Positions 53,524 through 61,685 of a stretch of DNA of 64,000 nt are shown here, one piece after another (the stretch's first letter is position 1; the number at the start of each line of letters is the position of its first letter). The translations under genes and the position numbers were made by a program. Location of the stretch: positions 1,420,147 to 1,484,146 of the forward strand of contig NZ_CP011070.1 in NCBI RefSeq assembly GCF_000956175.1, written 5' to 3'. This stretch comes from Nitrosopumilus adriaticus (lineage in GTDB: Archaea; Thermoproteota; Nitrososphaeria; Nitrososphaerales; Nitrosopumilaceae). Under the pieces are notes generated by a model. It worked only from the letters and a program-made list of their open reading frames with translations. It had not been told where the DNA came from and made no database searches.

Positions 53524-54049
53524 GAGTAAGACTAGGATATTTTTTAGGATGGATGGTATTTTGCTTTGGTTGTAATTCCATCAGGAAATGTCTTTCCTGC
53601 AGGTAGAACAGTACCAGTTGCAACAGTAGCATTATCTAGAACTGTAGTATCTTTTTCGATGACAATATCATCACCCATTTTGACACCACTGCCGATAACG
53701 GCATGTCCTTCGACAATTACTTTTTTGCCAAATACGCAATTATTGCCTACGTTGACTTTGCGTTCAATTACACAACCATCTTCCATGGTGACACCACTAC
53801 CTATAACGGCATGTTTTTGAATAACTACTTTATTTCCTAATACACAGTTATCTCCAATCTTAGCATCACCTTCAATTACAGTACTTTCTTGGGTTTTAAC
53901 GCCATTTCCTATAATTGCACTTGAATCTATGTTTGTCATAAAATAATATTCTTGATACATGCATAAGAGTTAGTTCCTAATTGTATTAACTCTGAATCAA
54001 AACAATTAGTGGTTCCTTTAATTCATCTAAATCACGAGTAAGACTAGGA
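53524..54049. repeat. 14-bp direct repeat flanking the beta-helix gene
   Basis: GAGTAAGACTAGGA is present at 53524-53537 and again at 54036-54049, one on each side of the beta-helix gene (53544-53939). This could be a footprint of duplication or insertion, or a pair of regulatory sites. No inverted repeats or transposase are present. Confidence 0.6.
53544..53939 (-). CDS. left-handed beta-helix (hexapeptide repeat) protein
   Basis: 131 residues from ATG 53939 (MTNIDSSAIIGNGVKTQEST). Nearly the entire chain is hexapeptide repeats, with an internal duplication: VVIQKHAVIGSGVTMEDG and VIVEGHAVIGSGVKMGDD. His in HAVIGSG recalls acetyltransferase repeats, but there is no acceptor domain, so a scaffold or structural role is as likely. 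Flanked by a 14-bp direct repeat. Confidence 0.8.
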   Translation of the reverse strand: MTNIDSSAIIGNGVKTQESTVIEGDAKIGDNCVLGNKVVIQKHAVIGSGVTMEDGCVIERKVNVGNNCVFGKKVIVEGHAVIGSGVKMGDDIVIEKDTTVLDNATVATGTVLPAGKTFPDGITTKAKYHPS

Positions 54050-54061
54050 AATTAAATTATT

Positions 54062-54190
54062 ATGAAAAAACAAACAAAAAAACCACAAATAAACAAAAAC
54101 AACAAAACAAAGCCTAAAAATTTAATGAAAAAAGAATACACCGAAGATCTGAACAGATTAAAAAAAGAAATCAAGGAAGAGCATGTATAA
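54062..54190 (+). CDS. 42-residue Lys-rich peptide preceding PII
   Basis: ATG 54062 to TAA 54190, overlapping the PII start by 8 bases. Composition is Lys/Asn-rich (KKQTKKPQINKNNKTKPKNL) followed by a short charged helix (EYTEDLNRLKKEIKEEH). Overlap suggests coupling; the function is unknown, and the Lys-rich content could partly reflect AT-rich DNA. Confidence 0.4.
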   Translation: MKKQTKKPQINKNNKTKPKNLMKKEYTEDLNRLKKEIKEEHV

Positions 54191-54512
54191 GATAGAAGCA
54201 GTTGTTAGAAATTCAGTTTTCTATGAGGTAAAAAAGGCCCTAGTAGAAGTTGGCATTTCAACATTCTCAGCATTTCAAGTTCAAATTACAGGAATCCATC
54301 ATTCTCACAAAGGATTAAGAACAAACTCACACAACTACATCCCAAAATCCAAAATTGAGCTTCTTTGTGCAGATGAAGATAAAGACAAAGTGATTGAGAT
54401 TATTCAAAAAACTGCAACTACGGGTGAAAAAGGAGATGGTATAGTGTTTTGCTATAAAATTGAGAATTTAGTAAAGATTCGCGATGGTAAAAATGACAAA
54501 GAGGCCCTTTGA
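54183..54512 (+). CDS. PII-family nitrogen regulatory protein
   Basis: 109 residues: MYKIEAVVRNSVFYEVKKAL at the start, a T-loop region with GLRTNSHNYIPKSKIELL in which the uridylylated Tyr51 is absent, and a B-loop TGEKGDGIVFCYKIE that binds ATP/ADP. A PII-like sensor of energy and 2-oxoglutarate; its target is not adjacent (no amt gene here). Confidence 0.88.
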   Translation: MYKIEAVVRNSVFYEVKKALVEVGISTFSAFQVQITGIHHSHKGLRTNSHNYIPKSKIELLCADEDKDKVIEIIQKTATTGEKGDGIVFCYKIENLVKIRDGKNDKEAL

Positions 54513-54599
54513 GATGAGTCTAAAATCACAAATTCAAAATCGTTCAATTTTATTATATTTTGAGAACTTTTTATACGGTATTAGGAGTATCCAATCATA

Positions 54600-55256
54600 A
54601 TGTCGGATTTTGTTTTACCTAAATTGCCATATGCATATGATGCGCTAGAGCCATACATCGATGCACAAACTATGGAGATTCATCATTCAAAACATCATCA
54701 AGCTTACACAAACGGATTAAACGATACATGGGAAGACATGTCAAAAGACAATCAAGATTTAGCGTTGCTCATCATACTTTCAGATTTGGATCAACTCAAA
54801 CCAGAAGTTAGAGGTCGAATTAATTTTCATGGAGGGGGATACACCAATCATGAATTATTTTGGAAGAGTATGAAGCCTGGTGGGGGCGGAGAGCCAAGCG
54901 GTCCACTAAAAGATGAAATTGTAAAAGAGTTTGGAAGTTTTGAGAAATTCAAAGAAGTGTTTTCATCAAAGACTGCAGCCATTCAAGGGAGTGGATGGGG
55001 ATGGCTAATTTATGATCCAAAATCAAAGAAAATTAAATTTAAAACAACAGAAAACCAAGACAGTCCAATCACAGAGGAACTCATTCCGCTATTAGGACTG
55101 GATGTATGGGAGCATGCTTACTATCTAAAATACGAAAACAAGAGACCAGATTACATTGCAGCTTGGTGGAATGTGGTTAATTGGGAAGAAATTGAAGGTA
55201 GATTTGCAAGAGCCCCACAGGATGCAAAAGCATTCTTTACAAGAAATAGAACATAA
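54600..55256 (+). CDS. sod: Fe/Mn superoxide dismutase (copy 2)
   Basis: 218 residues with all ligand regions: [45 protein letters not shown]. Clearly paralogous with the copy at 9540 but with differing surface residues and a slightly longer C-terminus (FARAPQDAKAFFTRNRT). Confidence 0.95.
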   Translation: MSDFVLPKLPYAYDALEPYIDAQTMEIHHSKHHQAYTNGLNDTWEDMSKDNQDLALLIILSDLDQLKPEVRGRINFHGGGYTNHELFWKSMKPGGGGEPSGPLKDEIVKEFGSFEKFKEVFSSKTAAIQGSGWGWLIYDPKSKKIKFKTTENQDSPITEELIPLLGLDVWEHAYYLKYENKRPDYIAAWWNVVNWEEIEGRFARAPQDAKAFFTRNRT

Positions 55257-55324
55257 ACCATCGAATCAAATTTTAGATTTAAAATCCACGAATTATCGTA
55301 CTTAGTTTATTCAAACTATAATGT

Positions 55325-55834
55325 TTAACGACTACCAATGAATTTAGCAGATACAGGTACGTCTAGCATTAAGGTGGGACAGCGCAATTGTTCCAATAAT
55401 TTTATTGTAAGCCCACCAACAACAGATCTACTCTCAACTGACCTAGAACCCTTACTTTTTCCCATAACTATCAAATTAAAATTATTTTTCTTTTCATATT
55501 CTAAGACTTTTTGTAATGTTGGACCAATTAGTACTACAAGGGAAGTTTTTACTTTATTCTTGTTATATTTTTTAATTTTTTTCTGAAATTCTTGCTCCAT
55601 AGTTTTTTTCATGTGAAATGCAGTGTCTTGTAATTTTTTTTGTAGTTCAATTCTTTCAAGTTTGTTGGATATACTCTCCATAGGGTATTTCGGAATGTTA
55701 ACCACATGTAAAATTGTAACAGATCCATTTGATAACTTTGCAAGATTAATTCCATGTGCCAAAGCAGAATCCCCGGCTTCAAACCCACCATGTAAAACGA
55801 GTATTTTCTTATAGTTATTTGGTTTTATTGCCAA
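55325..55834 (-). CDS. UspA-like protein
   Basis: 169 residues, NYKKILVLHGGFEAGDSALA start. The C-terminal glycine loop reads GKSKGSRSVESRSVVGGLTI, a variant of G-X2-G-X9-G(S/T), so ATP binding is possible. Third gene of a channel-Usp-Usp operon. Confidence 0.85.
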   Translation of the reverse strand: MAIKPNNYKKILVLHGGFEAGDSALAHGINLAKLSNGSVTILHVVNIPKYPMESISNKLERIELQKKLQDTAFHMKKTMEQEFQKKIKKYNKNKVKTSLVVLIGPTLQKVLEYEKKNNFNLIVMGKSKGSRSVESRSVVGGLTIKLLEQLRCPTLMLDVPVSAKFIGSR

Positions 55835-55844
55835 AATATTTACC

Positions 55845-56306
55845 TCATTTTAAAGTCAACACGTTGCATTTTACTTCTTCATGTATTGCACTAACAACAT
55901 CATTGAAATGTTGTTGTTCTGAATTAGACAAGTGTGGATGATCTACAATTAACAAATCAATTTTGTTGGAGTCTACATATTCAACAATGCTATCAACTAG
56001 AGATTCTGTTGATTTGAATGAAGTTTTAAGTGAAATGTTTTCTTCATGGGCCTTTGCTTCAAATTTTTTTAGCAAATTCAAGATTTTGGCCTTATGTTTA
56101 TCTGCCTTTGTCTTGTCTTTTTTGGTTTTAAAGAAGACAAATTGTGGAGACTCATCCTGTGAGAATTCAATAACAGATAATTTTGAGTGGTTGGTTTTTG
56201 CCATTGCCAGCCCCATGTTGAATGCAGTTTCCTTGTTGGTGGGTTTTACATAAGTTACAAGAATATTTTTGAAAACATCCGTATTAATGCTAGAATTATT
56301 ATTCAT
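55845..56306 (-). CDS. degenerate UspA-like protein
   Basis: 153 residues: FKNILVTYVKPTNKETAFNM start and a Rossmann-like pattern, with LLIVDHPHLSNSEQQHFNDV at the end where the ATP-binding glycine loop would be; glycines are absent. Probably a non-nucleotide-binding Usp. It overlaps the channel gene by 8 bases. Confidence 0.75.
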   Translation of the reverse strand: MNNNSSINTDVFKNILVTYVKPTNKETAFNMGLAMAKTNHSKLSVIEFSQDESPQFVFFKTKKDKTKADKHKAKILNLLKKFEAKAHEENISLKTSFKSTESLVDSIVEYVDSNKIDLLIVDHPHLSNSEQQHFNDVVSAIHEEVKCNVLTLK

Positions 56307-57249
56307 TTACTGTTCCCATAATGACTATGTTGGAATTACCCAATTCTTTGGTAGGAATTATGATGCTTTCATTATTTTCCGTTGCAACAATTACATGCAG
56401 TAATTCTACAGCAGTAAGGGTTCCAGTTACATTTCCAATTCGTACTTTTTGACCAACTTTTAGAACTGAACGCTGTTTTGAAGCAGTGTTAATAATTGCA
56501 GGGAATATTTCTTTGAATGTAAATCCAAGACCTATTGCTATTGCAGCTCCAATTCCAATTGCAATACTCCATGAGAATGCAGAGACCAATATTGGAATTA
56601 TCTGCTGCCCAATTCCTAGTTGCGTTAAACCAACTGCAAAGATTACAGCGTAAATGATTCCTTTAACACCAATCTTAACATATTTTGATCCTCCAAAGTT
56701 TGATTTAACTAATTCCTGATCAAGCCATTTACCAATAAAAGTAGCAACTATCAATCCAACTACAATAATTAGAATGAATGCAAGAAGATTTGGAACCCAC
56801 AACCACAAATCAGTAAGTGCAGTTGATAACTGTTCAAATTCTAATGCATTGATGGCAGCAATTATGAAGAATAAATAGATGAACCATCTGACACTCGAGG
56901 CAATTAATTTAGAAGAATCTTGATTAGATGTTCCTGCGGATAAGAGATCATCGTTTTGTAGCTTAGTTTTCTGTAAGAATTTTAATGCTGTTTTTGAAAT
57001 TACTTTTCCAAATACTTTTCCAACTACTAATCCGATTAACAATAAAATAGATGCTGCAATAATTTTTGGGGCAGTTTCAGCAATACTAGTTGCAAAAGAT
57101 GTTACTGCCTCAATTCCAGGTTCATACAAAGTTTCAACCGAAAAGCTTGATTGTGCAAACACTTCATGGGTTGAAAATGTTACTAGTAAAGCAATCAACA
57201 CTACAAATGAAAACATCATTTTTGAATTATGCATGAACGTGTTAATCAT
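56299..57249 (-). CDS. MscS-like channel with signal peptide
   Basis: 316 residues: N-terminal signal-type segment (about 12-33, ending AQS), four TM helices, and a short MscS beta domain (LKVGQKVRIGNVTGTLTAVE, then ESIIIPTKELGNSNI). The TM pattern FGKVISKTALKFLQK and GLGFTFKEIFPAIIN fits the small-conductance channel group. Starts the operon with two Usp genes; the promoter region holds the CTTACAATGTAAG element. Confidence 0.88.
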   Translation of the reverse strand: MINTFMHNSKMMFSFVVLIALLVTFSTHEVFAQSSFSVETLYEPGIEAVTSFATSIAETAPKIIAASILLLIGLVVGKVFGKVISKTALKFLQKTKLQNDDLLSAGTSNQDSSKLIASSVRWFIYLFFIIAAINALEFEQLSTALTDLWLWVPNLLAFILIIVVGLIVATFIGKWLDQELVKSNFGGSKYVKIGVKGIIYAVIFAVGLTQLGIGQQIIPILVSAFSWSIAIGIGAAIAIGLGFTFKEIFPAIINTASKQRSVLKVGQKVRIGNVTGTLTAVELLHVIVATENNESIIIPTKELGNSNIVIMGTVNE

Positions 57250-57276
57250 TAATCGAAGGACAATATAAACATTGAT

Positions 57277-57299
57277 GACATTGTCTTACAATGTAAGTC
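57277..57299. promoter_or_regulatory. inverted repeats upstream of the channel operon
   Basis: GACATTGTCTTACAATGTAAGTC contains ATTGT/ACAAT and CTTACA/TGTAAG inverted repeats and lies 28-50 bases upstream of the channel start at 57249. Shares TGTCTTACAAT with the element before the RHH gene at 58051-58078. Confidence 0.5.
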
Positions 57300-57452
57300 A
57301 TTAACTAGCAATGTCATCATAGTTCAGGCATGATTTTCCAAGAAATTAGATCGCAGATAGCCACAATTAACAAATTATGAATTAGAAAGTTAGATCTCAC
57401 AGAAATAGCAATTTAGATAAAAATACTAAATCAACCATCAAAGGCAGATAGA

Positions 57453-58010
57453 TTATTTCTTTTTCTTTTTAGATTTTAAACTAAAAGTAATTTCAACGGT
57501 ATGATCCTCAATATCTTCCTCAATTGAAGCAATTTTGAGTTCACCAAATAATTTTTTCAATATTGTGCTAAAATAGATAGACCACTTGTTTCCGAGATTA
57601 TGTTTAACGATGAATTCAATTGATTCGTCAGTTTCAATTACTCTTATAGGTATGTTAGAAGTTGTAAGCCATAATTTTATCACATATGTAATTCCGGTAA
57701 CATCAACCTTACCATCAATAAAGAGTACAGCATCGCGTATTCTTGCATAACCTATAGTATCGGACATTTGGGCAAGATCCTTGTTGGAAACTTTTTCAAA
57801 TAATGCACGAACTAATGGTTTTTGTACATACATAAACCCAATATCACCAACAAATCTATCCCAAGACGCATGTTTTCGTAAAATATTATTAATTACAGTA
57901 GAAACTGTAGAATCATTTGAAGATGCTTCAAATTCAATTATGTCATAAATGTGATTAGGGATTCTAACTGTGGTGCTAGTACTAACAGAATTAGGGAGTT
58001 TTTTGACCAT
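57453..58010 (-). CDS. ribbon-helix-helix-like transcription regulator
   Basis: 185 residues. The N-terminus VSTSTTVRIPNHIYDIIEFE and STVSTVINNILRKH fit an RHH DNA-binding fold. Residues 60-175 form a domain of unknown type, with an ending rich in Lys (LKSKKKKK). Adjacent repeats containing TTACAATG suggest it controls itself and the channel-Usp operon. Confidence 0.75.
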   Translation of the reverse strand: MVKKLPNSVSTSTTVRIPNHIYDIIEFEASSNDSTVSTVINNILRKHASWDRFVGDIGFMYVQKPLVRALFEKVSNKDLAQMSDTIGYARIRDAVLFIDGKVDVTGITYVIKLWLTTSNIPIRVIETDESIEFIVKHNLGNKWSIYFSTILKKLFGELKIASIEEDIEDHTVEITFSLKSKKKKK

Positions 58011-58050
58011 ATGTTTATGAAACTTTTTTGGTTAATGTGTATTTCTATCA

Positions 58051-58078
58051 ATTGTAAGACATTGTAATATAATGTAAT
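58051..58078. promoter_or_regulatory. inverted-repeat element before the RHH gene
   Basis: ATTGTAAGACATTGTAATAT then AATGTAAT; on the minus strand it includes TTACAATGTCTTACAAT. CATTGTAATATAATG is itself an inverted repeat (CATT/AATG). Located 41-68 bases upstream of the RHH gene start; likely operator, possibly autoregulatory. Confidence 0.5.
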
Positions 58079-58130
58079 TTTTGAAACACTAAATTATTCG
58101 TTATTTTATTTTTCATTGCTGTAAAATTTT

Positions 58131-59450
58131 TCAAAGGGTAACTCTATAGTAATCTAATTTTTCAGGATTAATCTGCTGAACAAATTCAATCTCATCTTCT
58201 CGGTTTATTCTGTTTTGTATTACTTCACGAAGCTGCAAGCTAGTAAGATAAACATAATTTTTTTCTTTGGCTGTTTTTCTAAACAATTTTCTCATTGTAG
58301 AGCCGCCCCCATGACCCCAATATCCTGCCTTTATTGCCAATGGTTCAAGAAAAACAGTATTTTTTTTACCAAAATTTTCATCACAGATTTTACTTGGCAA
58401 AGAATATCCTTCCAAAGCACCACCTTTTGCAAATCCCACTATCTCACCAGTCGGCGTTCCCAAGCGTAAAGTAACTAGAATTGTATCAGATTCGTTAACA
58501 GATTCAAAGAATGTAGTTTTTTTGAATTGTAACGGATCTGGTAACTCATCATAAATATCAAAAAGAATATCACCTAACTTTGAGTTATTTTTATCATATT
58601 CCAAAACCGGGATTAGTTGAATTTGTTCATAAGAAATTGCTGCCTTGACCTCTAGCTCTTTCTCACGTAATTTGAAAAAGCCCAGTACATTATCCATGAA
58701 TATTTTTCGCATGGTCTTAGGGAGTGACCTCATTACCTTGTCAGTCATCTCATGCTCTTCATTTAGCAAGGTCTCAAAAAATATTATACTTCTACGAATT
58801 AAAAAAGCAGGATCCCATCCCAGAGAATGAGAATTTTTCTTTGCAAGTTCCATAGCATCTAAAAAATTCCCCAGTGCATAAGATCCAATCCTATCTGCAA
58901 CAGACATGAACCACCCGAGATTATGGAAATGTTCTTGTTTTTTCAAATCTGTAGAATATGTTGATTTTGAAAAATGTGCTGAGATTAGCGGTTTTAGCTC
59001 TGGTTCCCTAAGATTCCACGGATAAGCAGTACGTAGAATCAAGGTTGCAACAAGATGTGCATCAATTCCAGCTTCGTTGAATAGTTTCAAAAGTTTATGA
59101 TCAGATGTAACAAAGTTGGCAGCCGTTACTTCATGTGGTTTGTCTTGTTCTTTTTCAGGATCATAATCATGAAACAAGGCAGCTGCAAACAAATGTTTGA
59201 AATCAAATTGATCAATGTGATTATTAAATTCGACTCCACGTGATGCCAATAAAGTATTGTGTGTAACTACAAGCTCATGACTTAGATTATGATACCCATA
59301 ATAGTTTTCATTTAAATTTTGTTTATGAAATTTCTCCAAACTGTAATTTAGTATTTCAATATAACATGTGTCTTCAAGATGCTCGTCTTTTAGCATGTCA
59401 ACTATAACATCTTGTAACTCTGTAAGGGTAGGGATTGTAGAACTGGACAA
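58131..59450 (-). CDS. HD/PDE-like phosphodiesterase fused to a GNAT-like domain
   Basis: 439 residues. The N-terminal half has YGYHNLSHELVVTH (H54, N55, H58), AAALFHDYDPEKEQDKPHEV (H94, D95) and conserved helices, the pattern of class I cyclic-nucleotide phosphodiesterases (HNxxH, HDxxH). Residues ~310-430 contain VFLEPLAIKAGYWGHGGGST and YLTSLQLREVIQNR, a GNAT-like acetyl-CoA loop (inferred). It is 13 bases downstream of a class III cyclase in the same operon, so it may degrade the product. The substrate is not established. Confidence 0.8.
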   Translation of the reverse strand: MSSSTIPTLTELQDVIVDMLKDEHLEDTCYIEILNYSLEKFHKQNLNENYYGYHNLSHELVVTHNTLLASRGVEFNNHIDQFDFKHLFAAALFHDYDPEKEQDKPHEVTAANFVTSDHKLLKLFNEAGIDAHLVATLILRTAYPWNLREPELKPLISAHFSKSTYSTDLKKQEHFHNLGWFMSVADRIGSYALGNFLDAMELAKKNSHSLGWDPAFLIRRSIIFFETLLNEEHEMTDKVMRSLPKTMRKIFMDNVLGFFKLREKELEVKAAISYEQIQLIPVLEYDKNNSKLGDILFDIYDELPDPLQFKKTTFFESVNESDTILVTLRLGTPTGEIVGFAKGGALEGYSLPSKICDENFGKKNTVFLEPLAIKAGYWGHGGGSTMRKLFRKTAKEKNYVYLTSLQLREVIQNRINREDEIEFVQQINPEKLDYYRVTL

Positions 59451-59463
59451 TATCTTAAATTAC

Positions 59464-60303
59464 TTATTTTCCTATATACGCATATACTGGATATATTTTT
59501 CCAGTTTTTGCAGATTTGTAACTCCATTGAGATTTATCCAATTTCAAAAGGGCAAAATATTCTTGAATAGAACCATGAATCTTTGTGTAAATATCATTAC
59601 CCACCATAATTTGATCTGGTTTTGCTAGATTTTGGATTTTTGCAGCCATACTAACAGAGGTTCCCAAGATATCCACATGTGCCTCTTGCAAGTCATCACC
59701 ATATCGCACAATAGTATTTTCTCCATAATCAATTCCAATTCTCACCTTTAATTCAGGCAGATCATTATTTTTCAGAATTGGATTTATCCCAACTTTTAGA
59801 ACTTTAAGCATAGATTCAGCACAAGTTACAGCTCTGCTGGCAACAGATGCAGACAAGCCTTCTGCAACAAAATACCCAATTACGGCATCACCTACAAATT
59901 TCAATACAAAGCCATCATGCCGTTTTATCACATATGCCATTTCTTGAGCAAATGTAGTAAAAATGGTCGCAAGTTTCTCTTTGGGTAAATTCAATATCAT
60001 ATCTGTGGAACCAACAAGATCAATAAACAGCACTGCCATCTCCATACTTTCTAATACTTTTTTTCTTAGAAATATTTCAGATTCTTCAGTTACTGCAGAA
60101 TACATGAAATTATGATTAAGTGAATTTGAAACTCGTTCCTTTATTTCTTCAATTAATGTTTCAGAGTCAATTATTTTTTCAGTACCACGTCCCATTAACA
60201 TATCAACTATGCTAGGGGTTTTTTCAGAGAGTAAATTCTCTACACCCTTTTTTGCCATATCAATGACAATTTTATCATCCATCGCATTGATTGAAATATT
60301 CAT
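59464..60303 (-). CDS. class III nucleotidyl cyclase
   Basis: 279 residues from ATG 60303 (a TTG at 60330 also possible). Helical N-terminus of about 85 residues, then the cyclase homology domain: metal Asp95 (FIDLVGSTD), Lys135 and Asp139 (LKFVGDAVIGYF), Asp211 (HVDILGTSVSMAAKIQ). The transition-state Asn is Ser218 and the Arg is Lys222, so activity is uncertain. Upstream of the PDE-like gene and divergent from an MscS channel. Confidence 0.88.
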   Translation of the reverse strand: MNISINAMDDKIVIDMAKKGVENLLSEKTPSIVDMLMGRGTEKIIDSETLIEEIKERVSNSLNHNFMYSAVTEESEIFLRKKVLESMEMAVLFIDLVGSTDMILNLPKEKLATIFTTFAQEMAYVIKRHDGFVLKFVGDAVIGYFVAEGLSASVASRAVTCAESMLKVLKVGINPILKNNDLPELKVRIGIDYGENTIVRYGDDLQEAHVDILGTSVSMAAKIQNLAKPDQIMVGNDIYTKIHGSIQEYFALLKLDKSQWSYKSAKTGKIYPVYAYIGK

Positions 60304-60381
60304 TCTTTTAAGTTGTATAGAATAATGCAATCATGAATACTGTATATATGATGAAACCATATCAAAAGGAATAAGGAAGAT

Positions 60382-61335
60382 ATGAAACAGATTAAAGGAT
60401 TAGTAATTTGGATAGTAATTACAGTTGGGTTTTGGTTTGCAAATTATTATTTAGTCCATGATTATATTGAAAAAGCATTTTACACATTTGCGGCATTAAC
60501 CATAATTCACATCGCTTTCAAAATAATTCTAGATAATCAATTTTCTAAAAAAATCAAGGAGAAAAAAACCAGGTATTCTTTTAAAAAAATTACATCCATA
60601 ATGTATGTAGGATCATTTATTGCAGCACTTGCTGCAATATGGTCAGGAGGAACGCAGGAGGTAACTGTTGCTTTTGGATTAGTAACAGCAGGAGTTGCAT
60701 TTGCGTTGCAAGATGTGTTAAAAAATTTGGCAGGTGCCATAATTATTTACATCAATAGGCTATACGTAGTAGGCGATAGAATTGAGATAAATTCCAAAAC
60801 AGGAGATGTTCTTGATATAGGAATCTTTTACACCACTATTTTAGAGATAAGGGAATGGATATCTTCAGATTCTCCTACAGGGAGGATCAGTACCATTCCA
60901 AATGGATGGGTAATTGCAAATAATGTCAACAATTACACAAAAGATCATAATTACATATGGGATGAAATTTCTATTTCACTTGATTACAAAAGTGATGCAA
61001 AATATGCTCAAGAAAAATTCATGAGTATTGTAACATCACAAACAACACAATTTGTTGAGAAAGCAAAAAAAAGCATAGAAAATATGGGAGAAAAGTATTA
61101 TCTCGGAGAGGCAAATGCAGAGCCTGTAATTTTCATGTCATTGACAGACAAGGAAATTTTCTTGAAAATCAGATACACTGTAGAAACTCGACAACGCGGA
61201 TTAGTTAAAGATAAAATCAGTAATCTAATTTTAGAGGAAATTAGAAACTCACATGATAAAATCATGATTTCCACTCAGACATTAAACATTACAGGCTTTC
61301 CCGATTTGTCAATTAATGACAATAAACAAAAATAA
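60382..61335 (+). CDS. MscS-family channel
   Basis: 317 residues, about four TM segments and the pore helix (TVAFGLVTAGVAFALQDVLK), then the MscS core NRLYVVGDRIEINSKTGDVL with RISTIPNGWVIANNV and a C-terminal domain. 78 bases from the cyclase start, divergent, suggesting joint control. Third MscS-type channel in the window. Confidence 0.92.
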   Translation: MKQIKGLVIWIVITVGFWFANYYLVHDYIEKAFYTFAALTIIHIAFKIILDNQFSKKIKEKKTRYSFKKITSIMYVGSFIAALAAIWSGGTQEVTVAFGLVTAGVAFALQDVLKNLAGAIIIYINRLYVVGDRIEINSKTGDVLDIGIFYTTILEIREWISSDSPTGRISTIPNGWVIANNVNNYTKDHNYIWDEISISLDYKSDAKYAQEKFMSIVTSQTTQFVEKAKKSIENMGEKYYLGEANAEPVIFMSLTDKEIFLKIRYTVETRQRGLVKDKISNLILEEIRNSHDKIMISTQTLNITGFPDLSINDNKQK

Positions 61336-61353
61336 GATTAAAAAATTAGAAAA

Positions 61354-61518
61354 TCATTTTAGTTTATCTTTATTCTTACCGTGCATTGCAACATCTTTGA
61401 TTTCATCAAAGCCTTTAGAGCTTAATTCTGCTCCTTTCTCAATGCCTTCTTTTCCAATATCAATTCCTTTTTCAATACTGTTTTCAGCAGCTTCTATGAA
61501 TTTTTTTAAAAATCCCAT
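61354..61518 (-). CDS. 54-residue amphipathic helical protein
   Basis: ATG 61518 to TGA 61354. MGFLKKFIEAAENSIEKGID and IGKEGIEKGAELSSKGFDEI form long amphipathic helices with Gly-Ile-repeated segments (EKGIDIGKEGIEKGAELSSKG). It may coat a membrane or form a helical bundle. Not recognised; convergent with the channel gene. Confidence 0.6.
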   Translation of the reverse strand: MGFLKKFIEAAENSIEKGIDIGKEGIEKGAELSSKGFDEIKDVAMHGKNKDKLK

Positions 61519-61685
61519 TTCTTGTTTCACCTACCAAATTTTCTATTTTTTTATACAAAGATAAAGAATTCAATAATTGTCCTGACACAGGATTAAATCA
61601 AATAGAAATAACACGAAATCTAAAAAATTCCTTCAAACAGATTCTTAGGCAGTAGAGCGATGTTAAAAAAACAACACATCACAGT

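Noticed and set aside
55609-55941. Small frames opposite the two Usp genes.
   Set aside because: Complement shadows in AT-rich DNA; coding signal is with the Usp genes.
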